In this document: positions 32,016-40,863 of the stretch, piece by piece
Layout of the letters: every line of letters starts with the position of its first letter
Numbering within the stretch: position 1 is the first letter of the stretch
Source: Streptomyces sp. 130
GTDB lineage: Bacteria > Actinomycetota > Actinomycetes > Streptomycetales > Streptomycetaceae
Direction: 5' to 3'
Assembly (NCBI RefSeq): GCF_007096885.1
Contig: NZ_VJNO01000021.1
Span: 1 to 64,000, forward strand
DNA: 64,000 bases
Program-made: the position numbers and the translations under genes
The notes under the pieces: model-generated
Told to the model about the DNA's origin: nothing
Databases searched by the model: none
What the model saw: the letters and a program-made list of their open reading frames with translations, nothing else

Positions 32016-32992
32016 GCAACGGGAACGGGGACGGTCCGGTGCGGGACGAGACGATCCGGCCAGGGGTGGTGCGTGCGGCGGGCATCCCGGATCAGCAGGC
32101 CCTGCCTCATCCGGTGGACGGGGCGGATGCGCCCCGTGCGGTGGACGGGGCGGACGGGCCCGCCGGCATTACGGTCGCGGTGGAGCAGTCGCAGGCGGAG
32201 CGGGCAGGCCAGATGAGCGAGCACGGGCACCACGATCCAAACGACCGCAGCGGGGCGCGGGCGCTGTTCATCGAGCTGGGCAAGCTGCCCGACGGTTCGC
32301 CGGAGCGGGCCGAGCTGCGCAACCGGCTGGTGCGGATGCACCTGCCGCTGGTCGAGCACCTGGCCCGCCGCTTCCGCAACCGCGGGGAGCCGCTGGACGA
32401 CCTGACCCAGGTCGCCACGATCGGGCTGATCAAGTCCGTCGACCGGTTCGACCCGGACCGGGGCGTCGAGTTCTCGACGTACGCGACACCGACCGTCGTC
32501 GGGGAGATCAAGCGCCACTTCCGCGACAAGGGCTGGGCGGTGCGGGTGCCGCGCCGCCTCCAGGAGCTGCGGCTCTCGCTGACCTCGGCGACCGCGGAGC
32601 TCTCCCAGCTGCACGGCCGTTCGCCCACGGTGCACGAGCTGGCGGAGCGGCTGGGGATCTCCGAGGAGGAGGTCCTGGAGGGCCTGGAGTCGGCCAACGC
32701 GTACAGCACGCTCTCGCTGGACGTGCCGGACACGGACGACGAGTCGCCGGCCGTGGCGGACACGCTGGGCTCCGAGGACGAGGCGCTGGAGGGCGTCGAG
32801 TACCGGGAGTCGCTGAAGCCGCTCCTGGAGGACCTGCCGCCGCGCGAGAAGCGGATTCTGCTGCTTCGGTTCTTCGGCAACATGACCCAGTCGCAGATCG
32901 CGCAGGAGGTCGGCATCTCGCAGATGCACGTCTCGCGGCTGCTGGCCCGCACGCTGGCGCAGCTGCGCGAGCGGCTGCTCGTGGAGGAGTAG
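32012..32992 (+). CDS. sigH: SigB/F/G-family stress sigma factor SigH
   Basis: Up to 326 residues from GTG 32012, coupled to ushX. A more conventional ATG at 32213 would give 259 residues. The extra N-terminus is acidic and repetitive (HPVDGADAPRAVDGADGP), and S. coelicolor SigH is known to exist in several N-terminal forms. Core regions are LVEHLARRFRNRGEPLDDLT (region 2.1), YATPTVVGEIKRHFRDKGW (2.3-2.4), region 3, and MTQSQIAQEVGISQMHVSRL (4.2). It directs osmotic-stress and developmental transcription under UshX control. Confidence 0.93.
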   Translation: MSNGNGDGPVRDETIRPGVVRAAGIPDQQALPHPVDGADAPRAVDGADGPAGITVAVEQSQAERAGQMSEHGHHDPNDRSGARALFIELGKLPDGSPERAELRNRLVRMHLPLVEHLARRFRNRGEPLDDLTQVATIGLIKSVDRFDPDRGVEFSTYATPTVVGEIKRHFRDKGWAVRVPRRLQELRLSLTSATAELSQLHGRSPTVHELAERLGISEEEVLEGLESANAYSTLSLDVPDTDDESPAVADTLGSEDEALEGVEYRESLKPLLEDLPPREKRILLLRFFGNMTQSQIAQEVGISQMHVSRLLARTLAQLRERLLVEE

Positions 32993-33009
32993 CGGGCGCG
33001 TGACGCGCG

Positions 33010-33041
33010 GGAGGCCGCCGGGGTGTTCTCCGGCGGCCTCC
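33010..33041 (+). terminator. sigH terminator
   Basis: Perfect 12-bp stem GGAGGCCGCCGG / CCGGCGGCCTCC with an 8-base loop. Confidence 0.8.
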
Positions 33042-33059
33042 TCGTGTGTCCCGGGCCGT

Positions 33060-33518
33060 TCAGGCGTCCTCGGTGTCCGCGTCGGGCGTCGCGCCCGGCC
33101 TGCGGATGCCGAGGGCATCGATGGTGGCGGGCCTGACCAGCTGGTAGAGCGCGGTCAGCGCGACCGCCGCGAGGACGATCCCGGCGGGGATCAGCGCGCC
33201 GTGGGACCGCAGCAGCGTCCAGGCCACCGGCAGCGCGATGATCTGCGTGATGAGTGCGGGGCCCCGGCTCCAGCTGCGGCGCAGCAGCAGGCCGCGGGCG
33301 GCGAAGAGCGGGATCAGCCCCAGCGCGATGACGGTCAGCCCGCCCATCTCGGCCTGCTCGGGGCTGTCGGGCCGGCCCAGCAGGCCCATCACCAGCATGT
33401 AGATCCCGCCGATGACGAGGGCGGCGCCTTCGAGGCCGCTGATCGCGGCCACCAGGGTGATCCTGGCCGGCTTCGCGGGCTCGGCCAGGGGCGAGGGCGC
33501 GTTCTGCTGAGTACTCAC
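33060..33518 (-). CDS. Small integral membrane protein of unknown function
   Basis: A 152-residue protein with four predicted membrane helices: ITLVAAISGLEGAALVIGGI, the GLTVIALGLIPLFAARGLLL region, ALITQIIALPVAW, and IPAGIVLAAVALTALYQLV. The tail is cytosolic and Asp/Glu-rich. GTG 33518 is the best start, although AAGG stands almost against it. It is convergent with sigH and divergent from the lipid-kinase gene. No domain of known function. Confidence 0.78.
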   Translation of the reverse strand: MSTQQNAPSPLAEPAKPARITLVAAISGLEGAALVIGGIYMLVMGLLGRPDSPEQAEMGGLTVIALGLIPLFAARGLLLRRSWSRGPALITQIIALPVAWTLLRSHGALIPAGIVLAAVALTALYQLVRPATIDALGIRRPGATPDADTEDA

Positions 33519-33659
33519 CCTTGCAGGTTGGCATCCCGGCCCCGGCGAAGGAAAGCCGGGGTGGCGCGCGCCACCGCCGCGGCCCCGCGCCGTCACCGAG
33601 CGTGAGGGTCTGCGGGCAGGGCTTCGGGGGTGTACCTCGCGGTAGGTAGGCTGGCAGTC

Positions 33660-34628
33660 ATGCGCGCACTTCTTGTGGTCAACCCAGCCGCCACCACCAC
33701 CAGTGCGCGGACCCGTGACGTGCTGATCCACGCGCTGGCGAGCGAGATGAAGCTGGAGGCCGTCTCCACGGAGTACCGCGGGCACGCCCGCGACCTCGGG
33801 CGGCGGGCCGCCGACAGCGACGACATCGACCTCGTGGTGGCGCTCGGCGGCGACGGCACGGTCAACGAGGTCGTCAACGGCCTGCTGCACCGCGGCCCCG
33901 ATCTGGACAACCTGCCGAAGCTGGCCGTGGTGCCCGGCGGCTCCACCAATGTCTTCGCGCGGGCCCTCGGGCTGCCCAACGACGCGGTGGAGGCGACCGG
34001 CGCCATTCTGGACGCGCTGGCGGACCGGACCGAACGCACGGTCGGCCTCGGCCTCGCGGCGGGGACTCCGGGCACGGAGGACGAATCCGTTCCGGAGCGC
34101 TGGTTCACCTTCTGCGCCGGCCTCGGATTCGACGCCGGGGTGGTGGGCCGGGTCGAACAGCAGCGGGAGCGCGGCAAGCGTTCGACCCATGCCCTGTACG
34201 TGCGCCAGGTGGTCCGGCAATTCCTGGAGGAGCCGCACCGCAGACAGGGCGTGATAACGCTCGACGTGCCCGGCGAGGAGCCGGTCACCGATCTCGCGCT
34301 TTCCATAATCTGCAACACGGCCCCCTGGACGTACCTGGGGGACAGGCCGGTCTACGCGGCCCCGAAGGCGTCCTTCGACACCGCCCTGGACGTCCTGGGC
34401 CTGCGGAAACTGTCCACGGCGGCGGTCAGCCGCTACGCCACCCAGCTGCTCACCTCGAGCCCGGAGAAGGGCCCCCGGGGCAAGCACGCCGTTTCACGGC
34501 ACGACCTCACGGACTTCACCTTGCATTCAAAGGTGCCGCTGCCCTTCCAGATGGACGGTGACCACCTCGGAGTGCGTACGAGTGTGACGTTCACAGGCGT
34601 ACGCCGTGCACTGCGTGTGATTGTGTGA
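33660..34628 (+). CDS. Diacylglycerol/sphingosine kinase-family protein
   Basis: A 322-residue lipid kinase. The N-terminal MRALLVVNPAA strand and VVALGGDGTVNEVVNGLL (the GGDGT ATP site) are followed by AVVPGGSTNVFARALGLP. The C-terminal sandwich carries FCAGLGFDAGVVGRVE. It is expected to phosphorylate diacylglycerol or a related lipid at the inner face of the membrane. It lies upstream of wblE in the same direction, but 319 bases separate them. Confidence 0.9.
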   Translation: MRALLVVNPAATTTSARTRDVLIHALASEMKLEAVSTEYRGHARDLGRRAADSDDIDLVVALGGDGTVNEVVNGLLHRGPDLDNLPKLAVVPGGSTNVFARALGLPNDAVEATGAILDALADRTERTVGLGLAAGTPGTEDESVPERWFTFCAGLGFDAGVVGRVEQQRERGKRSTHALYVRQVVRQFLEEPHRRQGVITLDVPGEEPVTDLALSIICNTAPWTYLGDRPVYAAPKASFDTALDVLGLRKLSTAAVSRYATQLLTSSPEKGPRGKHAVSRHDLTDFTLHSKVPLPFQMDGDHLGVRTSVTFTGVRRALRVIV

Positions 34629-34947
34629 GCGGAAGGGACCAAAGTCCTTTAACTCGAACGTTTGGACTGGCTTCCACCCTCTAGAAGTACGGCTGTGACC
34701 TAGCCGACACCGAGGAATCAAAAAAAACTTTCCAGAAGGGGTTGTATCCGCCGCCGAGGTTTGCGAATCTCTACATGGCGATCGGGACGGCCCGCAACAA
34801 CGGCCTCCACTGAGAGCCAGAACCCCTCCTCACTTCACAGGACCACAACCAGTTCATCTGGGCGTCGGGCCTACACCTGCGGGGGGATTCGTGAAAGCGT
34901 TCACATTCACAAGCCACAGTACGTAACACCAAGGAGAGGTAGCAGCC
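34629..34947 (+). promoter_or_regulatory. Long, structured leader/promoter region of wblE
   Basis: A 319-base gap of unusually low GC, including an A8 run near 34720. Arms AGGGGTT (34737-34743) and AACCCCT (34821-34827) can enclose a 77-base segment that contains a CGGG-ACGG-CCCG hairpin. A GTGAA-AGCG-TTCAC palindrome (34891-34904) lies closer to the gene. AAGGAGAGG is the ribosome site. Promoter positions are not certain. Confidence 0.55.
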
Positions 34948-35205
34948 ATGGACTGGCGTCACAACGCCGTTTGTCGTGAGGAAGACCCGGAGCTGTTCTT
35001 CCCCATCGGCAACACCGGTCCTGCGCTGCTGCAGATCGAGGAAGCCAAGGCCGTCTGCCGTCGCTGCCCCGTCATGGAGCAGTGCCTGCAGTGGGCGCTC
35101 GAGTCCGGCCAGGACTCCGGCGTCTGGGGTGGCCTCAGCGAGGACGAGCGCCGCGCAATGAAGCGCCGCGCCGCTCGCAACCGGGCGCGCAACGCCAGCG
35201 CCTGA
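34948..35205 (+). CDS. wblE: WhiB-like iron-sulfur transcription factor WblE
   Basis: An 85-residue Wbl protein. The four cluster cysteines are C9, C37, C40 and C46 (CxxC as CRRC), followed by the turn SGVWGGLSEDERR and a basic C-terminus (KRRAARNRARN) for DNA contact. It holds a [4Fe-4S] cluster, and family members bind region 4 of the principal sigma factor. WblE orthologues occur throughout Streptomyces and are linked to redox response and growth. Confidence 0.96.
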   Translation: MDWRHNAVCREEDPELFFPIGNTGPALLQIEEAKAVCRRCPVMEQCLQWALESGQDSGVWGGLSEDERRAMKRRAARNRARNASA

Positions 35206-35310
35206 CCGACGCCACCGCTACGAACCTCAGCGCAGGCGGCGCGTACAGCGCGTACGCACCACCCCGCCCCCCGAGTCGCAGCGCGCAGTACCCCCGAAGC
35301 GCATGCTTGA

Positions 35311-35351
35311 CCGAAGAGCCCGGGCCGTTCACAACGGCCCGGGCTCTTCGG
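35311..35351. terminator. Bidirectional terminator between wblE and the histidine kinase gene
   Basis: Perfect 19-bp stem CCGAAGAGCCCGGGCCGTT / AACGGCCCGGGCTCTTCGG with a 3-base loop, between convergent genes. Confidence 0.92.
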
Positions 35352-35366
35352 TGTGTACGGGCCCCG

Positions 35367-36833
35367 CTACTTCTCGTTGCGGACCGGGATGTCGAGGACG
35401 ACCTGCGTCCCGCGCTCCGGCGCCGGGACCATGCCGAACGAGCCGCCGAGCTCGCCCTCGACCAGCGTGCGGACGATCTGCAGGCCGAGGTTGCCGGCCT
35501 TCTGCGGGTCGAATCCCTCGGGCAGACCGCAGCCGTCGTCCTGGACGGTGATGAGGAGCCGCCCCTCGCTGGGCGAGCCGCCCCGGACCGCCGAGACCTC
35601 GACGGTGCCGGACTCCGCGACGGAGAAGGCGTGTTCCAGCGCGTTCTGCAGGACCTCGGTGAGGACCATCGAGAGCGGCGTCGCGACCTCGGCGTCGAGT
35701 ATCCCGAAGCGTCCCGTGCGGCGGCAGGTCACCTTGCCCGGCGAGATCTCCGCGACCATGGCGATCACCCGGTCGGCGATGTCGTCGAACTCCACCCGCT
35801 CGTCCAGATTCTGGGACAGCGTCTCGTGCACGATGGCGATCGAACCGACGCGCCGCACCGCCTCGTTGAGCGCCTCGCGGCCCTGCGGGGAGTCCATCCG
35901 GCGGGCCTGGAGGCGCAACAGGGCGGCGACCGTCTGGAGGTTGTTCTTCACCCGGTGGTGGATCTCCCGGATGGTGGCGTCCTTGGTGATCAACTCGCGC
36001 TCGCGGCGGCGCAGTTCCGTGACGTCACGCAGCAGGACCAGCGAACCGATGCGGACGCCCTTGGGTTTGAGGGGGATCGCGCGCAGCTGGATCACCCCGC
36101 CCGCGCACTCCACCTCGAACTCCCGGGGCGCGTAGCCGCTGGCCATCTTGACCAGGGCCTCGTCCACCGGGCCCCGGGACGGGGCGAGTTCGGCGGTGAT
36201 CTGGCCGAGGTGCTGGCCGACCAGGTCGGAGGCGAGGCCGAGGCGGTGGTACGCGGAGAGGCCGTTGGGGCTGGCGTACTGGACGACCCCGTCGGCGTCC
36301 AGCCGGACCAGGCCGTCGCCGACGCGCGGGGACGCGTCCATGTCCACCTGCTGGCCCGGGAAGGGGAAGGCCCCGGCGGCGATCATCTGGGCCAGGTCCG
36401 ACGCGGACTGGAGGTAGGTCAGCTCAAGCCGGGACGGGGTGCGGACGGTGAGGAGGTTGGTGTTGCGCGCGATCACGCCGAGCACCCGGCCCTCCCGGCG
36501 TACGGGGATCGACTCGACCCGTACGGGCACCTCCTCGCGCCACTCCGGGTCGCCTTCGCGCACGATCCGGCCCTCGTCCAGCGCCGCGTCGAGCAGCGGG
36601 CGGCGGCCACGCGGGACCAGGTGGCCGACCATGTCGTCCTGGTAGGAGGTCGGGCCGGTGTTGGGCCGCATCTGCGCGACGGAGACGTACCGCGTGCCGT
36701 CGCGGGTGGGGACCCACAGGACGAGGTCGGCGAAGGAGAGGTCGGAGAGCAACTGCCACTCCGAGACCAGCAGGTGGAGCCACTCGAGGTCGGTGTCGCT
36801 CAGGGCGGTGTGCTGGCGTACGAGGTCGTTCAT
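35367..36833 (-). CDS. PAS-containing sensor histidine kinase (HisKA_2 type)
   Basis: A 488-residue soluble kinase without membrane helices. The N-terminal GAF-like domain (1-160) is followed by a PAS domain (about 175-285) and the HisKA_2 box REIHHRVKNNLQTVAALLRL with the phospho-accepting histidine. The ATPase has an N-box (VLTEVLQNALEHA), a G1 box (VQDDGCGLP) and a G2-like NLGLQIVR. No response regulator is adjacent, so it is an orphan kinase. ATG 36833 is used; GTG 36842 would add three residues. A dre-like palindrome lies 119 bases upstream. Confidence 0.92.
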   Translation of the reverse strand: MNDLVRQHTALSDTDLEWLHLLVSEWQLLSDLSFADLVLWVPTRDGTRYVSVAQMRPNTGPTSYQDDMVGHLVPRGRRPLLDAALDEGRIVREGDPEWREEVPVRVESIPVRREGRVLGVIARNTNLLTVRTPSRLELTYLQSASDLAQMIAAGAFPFPGQQVDMDASPRVGDGLVRLDADGVVQYASPNGLSAYHRLGLASDLVGQHLGQITAELAPSRGPVDEALVKMASGYAPREFEVECAGGVIQLRAIPLKPKGVRIGSLVLLRDVTELRRRERELITKDATIREIHHRVKNNLQTVAALLRLQARRMDSPQGREALNEAVRRVGSIAIVHETLSQNLDERVEFDDIADRVIAMVAEISPGKVTCRRTGRFGILDAEVATPLSMVLTEVLQNALEHAFSVAESGTVEVSAVRGGSPSEGRLLITVQDDGCGLPEGFDPQKAGNLGLQIVRTLVEGELGGSFGMVPAPERGTQVVLDIPVRNEK

Positions 36834-36951
36834 GGAGGGCACGTGTGCGAGCGTACCCGTGGACGCGTGCCGGTCCGAACCGGAAGCGCCGCCCGTACGT
36901 GCGGTGAACCGGGGCCGACATCGGCGCCGCGTATGGATGGACACGGCACAG

Positions 36952-36963
36952 TGGTCTAGTCCA
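36952..36963. promoter_or_regulatory. dre-like DasR site upstream of the histidine kinase gene
   Basis: TGGTCTAGTCCA differs from the dre core TGGTCTAGACCA at one base. It sits in the 358-base gap before the kinase gene. A CCGCTCTCC / GGAGAGCGG stem-loop (36984-37008) is further upstream; I see nothing else clear in the gap. Confidence 0.55.
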
Positions 36964-37191
36964 CAATGCTTGATGTAGGACCTCCGCTCTCCCCGCACAG
37001 GAGAGCGGACGAGGTACCCGCGCTCTCTGCCCTGACTGCGCCGGTGCCTCTCCCCCGGCCGGGGGCACCGCACACCGCCGGCCGAGCCGGCCGCCCGCGA
37101 GGGCGGCTCCACTCCGGGCTGCGGTGCTGGTCGGGCTGAGGGTCCCGGCCCGGCGCCGCGGCCCGCGGGTCTTTCCGGGGGCTCCCCCGCC

Positions 37192-38262
37192 TCAGCGCGT
37201 CTCGGTGACCTTCGCGAGCGCGCGCGGCGCGTCCGGGTCCTGGCCCCGCGCGATCGTCACCTCGTACGCCAGCATCTGGAGCGGCAGGATCTCCAGGACC
37301 GGCTGGAGCTCCTCCGGCACCCCGGCCGTCGGCAGCACGAACCCCGCGGACGCCGCCGCCACCTGGGCCTCGGGCCCGACGACGAAGAGGTCGGCGCCCC
37401 GGCCGTGCAGCCGGTCCAGGACGGGCTGGAGGGCCTCGCCGCCCCGGCCGTCGGTCACCACGGCGATGACCGGCGAGATGTTGTCGACCATCGCCAGGGG
37501 GCCGTGCAGCAGGTCGGCACCGGAGTACGAGAGGGCGGGGATGTAGCTCGTCTCCATGAGCTTCAGGGCCGCTTCCTTGGCCGTGGGGTAGCCGTATCCC
37601 CGCGAGGTGATGACCATGCGCTCGGCGAACCGGTAGCGCGCGGCCAGGGCCCGCACCTCGTCCCTGCGGGCGAGCACCTCCTCCGCGAGGTCCGGCAGGA
37701 CGCCGGCCGCCGCCCCGTCGCCGCCGCGCAGCCCCTCCACGAAGAGGTACAGCGAGAGCAGGGACGCGGTGTACGTCTTGGTGGCCGGCAGCGCCTTCTC
37801 GGGCCCGGCCAGGATGTCGATGTGGTATTCGGAGACGGCCGCGAGCGGCGAGTCCGGGTTGTTGGTCACCGCCAGCGTCACCGCGCCGGCCTCCCGGGCC
37901 GCCTTGGTCGAGGCCACCAGGTCGGGCGAGCCGCCGGACTGGCTGACGGTGATGACGAGGACGTCGCGGAGGTCCGGCTTCGCGCCGTAGGCCGTCGTGG
38001 TGGACATCGAGGCCAGCCCGCAGGGCAGCCCCAGCACGATCTCCAGCAGGTACTTCGCGTAGAGCGCGGCGTTGTCGGACGTGCCGCGGGCGGTGAGCAG
38101 GACGAAGCGAGGCTCGCGCGCCGCGATCCGCCCGGCGGTCTCGCGGATGGCGGGCGCGCCGCGCTCCAGGACGCGGCGGAGCATCGCGGGCTGCTCGGCC
38201 ATCTCGCCGGCCATGATGCGGCCGGGCCGCTCGCCGTCACCGGCCGGGTACGTGGCGGACAT
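37192..38262 (-). CDS. SIS-domain sugar isomerase-like protein
   Basis: A 356-residue protein of two SIS domains, like the isomerase half of GlmS. VLLTARGTSDNAALYAKYLL, VITVSQSGGSPDLVASTKAA and MVITSRGYGYPTAKEAALKL bind a sugar phosphate, and the YEVTIARGQDPDAPRALAKVTET tail matches GlmS C-termini. There is no glutaminase domain, so it is not GlmS itself. It is divergent from nagB with a dre site between them. A role in glucosamine-6-phosphate metabolism under DasR control is likely. Confidence 0.88.
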   Translation of the reverse strand: MSATYPAGDGERPGRIMAGEMAEQPAMLRRVLERGAPAIRETAGRIAAREPRFVLLTARGTSDNAALYAKYLLEIVLGLPCGLASMSTTTAYGAKPDLRDVLVITVSQSGGSPDLVASTKAAREAGAVTLAVTNNPDSPLAAVSEYHIDILAGPEKALPATKTYTASLLSLYLFVEGLRGGDGAAAGVLPDLAEEVLARRDEVRALAARYRFAERMVITSRGYGYPTAKEAALKLMETSYIPALSYSGADLLHGPLAMVDNISPVIAVVTDGRGGEALQPVLDRLHGRGADLFVVGPEAQVAAASAGFVLPTAGVPEELQPVLEILPLQMLAYEVTIARGQDPDAPRALAKVTETR

Positions 38263-38411
38263 GTCTGGTGCCTCCCGGGTGTCGCGATGCCCCGGACAAG
38301 TCGAACACGGGGCGCGCGGGGGCCGCCAGCGGACGACGCCCGGCGGGGCGCGTCCGGGTGCCGGTACGGGCCTCCCGGGGGAGGGTGAGTCTGCTAGATT
38401 GGAACCTTGAT

Positions 38412-38423
38412 TGGTCTATACCA
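38412..38423. promoter_or_regulatory. dre site (DasR operator) between the SIS gene and nagB
   Basis: TGGTCTATACCA within ATTGGTCTATACCACAT, a close match to the dre consensus ACTGGTCTAGACCACT. It lies 37 bases before the nagB start in a divergent promoter region. Confidence 0.85.
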
Positions 38424-38459
38424 CATATCGTCACTCTCGATCGGATCGGCAGGCCCCGC

Positions 38460-39245
38460 GTGGAAGTTGTCATCGTCCCGGACGCCAAGGCAGGCGGCGA
38501 GCTGATCGCGGGGGCCATCGGCGCCCTGCTCGGCCGCAAGCCCGACGCCCTTCTCGGCGTTGCCACCGGCTCTACCCCGCTGCCCATCTACCAGGCCCTC
38601 GCGGACCTGGTCCGCTCCGGCGCCGTGGACGCCTCGCGCGCCCGCGTCTGCCAGCTGGACGAGTACGTCGGGCTGCCGGCGGGCCACCCGGAGTCCTACC
38701 GCTCCGTGGTGCTCCGCGAGGTGGTCGAACCCCTCGGGCTCTCCGAGGACGCGTTCATGGGCCCCGACGGCTCCGCCGAGGACGTCCAGGCGGCCTGCGA
38801 GGCGTACGACAGGGCGCTGGCCGAGGCCGGCGGCGTCGACCTCCAGCTGCTGGGCATCGGCACCGACGGGCACATCGGCTTCAACGAGCCCTGCTCCTCG
38901 CTCGCCTCCCGCACCCGGATCAAGACGCTCACCGAGCAGACCCGGGTCGACAACGCGCGCTTCTTCGACGACGACATCGACCAGGTGCCGCACCACGTGA
39001 TCACCCAGGGCATCGGCACCATCCTGGAGGCCCGCCACCCGATCCTGCTCGCGACGGGCGAGGGCAAGGCGGACGCGGTGGCCGCGACCGTCGAGGGGCC
39101 GGTGGCCTCGATCGTGCCCGCCTCGGCGCTCCAGCTGCACCCGCACGCGACGGTGGTCGTGGACGAGGCGGCGGCGTCGAAGCTGAAGCTGGCGGACTAC
39201 TTCCGCGCGACCTACGCGGCGAAGCCGGCCTGGCAGGGGCTGTAG
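38460..39245 (+). CDS. nagB: Glucosamine-6-phosphate deaminase
   Basis: A 261-residue enzyme converting glucosamine-6-phosphate to fructose-6-phosphate and ammonia. It shows GVATGSTPLPIYQAL (phosphate loop), CQLDEYVGLP with the general-base Asp, GIGTDGHIGFNEP, and HHVITQGIGTIL. GTG 38460 gives the usual length. It is controlled by DasR through the dre site at 38412. Glucosamine-6-phosphate, its substrate, is the DasR ligand, so the enzyme lowers the inducing signal. Confidence 0.96.
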   Translation: MEVVIVPDAKAGGELIAGAIGALLGRKPDALLGVATGSTPLPIYQALADLVRSGAVDASRARVCQLDEYVGLPAGHPESYRSVVLREVVEPLGLSEDAFMGPDGSAEDVQAACEAYDRALAEAGGVDLQLLGIGTDGHIGFNEPCSSLASRTRIKTLTEQTRVDNARFFDDDIDQVPHHVITQGIGTILEARHPILLATGEGKADAVAATVEGPVASIVPASALQLHPHATVVVDEAAASKLKLADYFRATYAAKPAWQGL

Positions 39246-39267
39246 CCTTCGCGCTTCCGCCGTACGC

Positions 39268-39306
39268 GAGAGGGCCGGGACACCGCGGTGGTGTCCCGGC
39301 CCTCTC
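39268..39306. terminator. Bidirectional terminator between nagB and dasD
   Basis: Perfect 17-bp stem GAGAGGGCCGGGACACC / GGTGTCCCGGCCCTCTC with loop GCGGT, between convergent genes. Confidence 0.92.
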
Positions 39307-39318
39307 ACGCGTGCGGGG

Positions 39319-40854
39319 TCAGCTCCCGGCGATGATCTCCGCCGCCGCCCGGCCGCAGACGCGGGCGGCGCCGTGCGTCGCGATGTGCAGCGCTCCCCGG
39401 GGCCCCGCCTGCGGGACGCCCATCTCGACCACGATGGTGTCCGGGCGCGCCGCGAGCAGCGCGTCCAGGGCCTCGCTCATCCACGCGTGGCGGTGCACGT
39501 CGCGGACCACGGCGACGACGCGCCGCTCCCCGGCCGCCCGCAGCGCGGCCTCGGCCGGGGCCTCGGAGTCGCCGTCGAAGGTGCCGGTCTCCGTGCCGGG
39601 GACGAGCCGGGTCAGCTCGGCCGCGAGGCCCCAGGGGGTCTCGTCGCCGACCGCGATGTTCGCGACCGGGGTGAAGGCGGCCACGTACGCCGGGCCGGTG
39701 AGCGGTGCGGCCTCGCCGGTCACCCTCACCGCGCGGCGGGCGGCGACCAGGCCGATGTCCGAGGCGACGCCGGTGTTCCGCGGGGTGCCGGGCGCGGTCC
39801 CCTCCTGTGCTGCCGCGCCCGGCCCCCGTACGGCCCCCCTGGCCTCCCGCGTCCAGGACGCGAGGGCCCGCACCCGTGCGGCGGCGTCGGCGAGCCGCTC
39901 CTCGGGAAGTTCACCGGAGCGCACCGCGGCGACCAGCGCGTCGCGCAGCCGCAGGACGGTGCTGTCGTCGTCGAGCCCGCCACCGACGCAGAGCGCGTCG
40001 GCACCGGCCGCGACGGCGAGGACGGAGCCGCGTTCGATCCCGTACGTCGAGGCGATGGCCTGCATCTCCACGGCGTCGGTCACGATGAGGCCCTGGTAGC
40101 CCAGCTCCTCGCGCAGCAGACCGGTGAGGATCTGGGGGCTGAGGGTGGCCGGGCGGTGCGGGTCGAGCGCGGGCAGCAGGATGTGCGCGCTCATCACCGA
40201 CTTGGAGCCGGCCGCGATGGCCGCCCGGAACGGGACGAGCTCCCGGGCGTGCAGGGTCTCCAGGTCGACGTCGATGCGGGGCAGCGCGTGGTGCGAGTCG
40301 ACCGCGGTGTCGCCGTGCCCGGGGAAGTGCTTGGTGCAGGCGGCGACACCGGCGGCCTGGAGGCCCTCGACGTACGCGGCGGTGTGCCGGGCGACCAGGT
40401 GCGGGTCGGCGCCGAAGGAGCGGACGCCGATGACGGGGTTGCCCGGGTTGGAGTTGACGTCCGCGGACGGGGCCCAGTTGAGGTTGACCCCGCACTCGGC
40501 GAGCCGGCGGCCCAGCTCGTGGGCGACGGCCCGGGTCAGCTCGGTGTCGTCCACCGCGCCGAGCGCCAGGTTGCCGGGGAAGGACGAGCCGTGCCGCACC
40601 TCGAGGCGGGTGACGTCGCCGCCCTCCTCGTCGATGGCGACGAGCACGTCGTCCCGCTCGGCCCTGAGCTGGGCGGTGAGCGCGGCGAGCTGCTCGGGCG
40701 TCTCGATGTTGCGGCCGAACAGTCCGACGGAGGAGAGCCCTTCGCCGACCCGGCGCAGCAGCCACTCCGGCGCCGTGGTGCCGGTGAAGCCGGGCTGCAG
40801 CACGGCGAGGGCGTCACGGGTGAGGGTGTCCGTGGTGGAGGTGAGGGTGGTCAT
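39319..40854 (-). CDS. dasD: GH3 beta-N-acetylhexosaminidase, cytosolic
   Basis: A 511-residue glycoside hydrolase family 3 enzyme. AIDEEGGDVTRLE and VNLNWAPSADVNSNPGNPVI are followed by the NagZ-type acid/base loop KHFPGHGDTAVDSHHALP and the nucleophile region GLIVTDAVEMQAI. There is no signal peptide, so it cleaves imported chitobiose to N-acetylglucosamine in the cytosol. It starts nine bases after the dasC stop and is the last gene of dasABCD. Confidence 0.93.
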   Translation of the reverse strand: MTTLTSTTDTLTRDALAVLQPGFTGTTAPEWLLRRVGEGLSSVGLFGRNIETPEQLAALTAQLRAERDDVLVAIDEEGGDVTRLEVRHGSSFPGNLALGAVDDTELTRAVAHELGRRLAECGVNLNWAPSADVNSNPGNPVIGVRSFGADPHLVARHTAAYVEGLQAAGVAACTKHFPGHGDTAVDSHHALPRIDVDLETLHARELVPFRAAIAAGSKSVMSAHILLPALDPHRPATLSPQILTGLLREELGYQGLIVTDAVEMQAIASTYGIERGSVLAVAAGADALCVGGGLDDDSTVLRLRDALVAAVRSGELPEERLADAAARVRALASWTREARGAVRGPGAAAQEGTAPGTPRNTGVASDIGLVAARRAVRVTGEAAPLTGPAYVAAFTPVANIAVGDETPWGLAAELTRLVPGTETGTFDGDSEAPAEAALRAAGERRVVAVVRDVHRHAWMSEALDALLAARPDTIVVEMGVPQAGPRGALHIATHGAARVCGRAAAEIIAGS

Positions 40855-40863
40855 GGGGCGGCG

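Noticed and set aside
34737..34827. Guanidine-II-like hairpin in the wblE leader
   Set aside because: One CGGG-ACGG-CCCG hairpin is present, but the motif needs two tandem copies and the downstream gene is not an efflux or guanidine gene.
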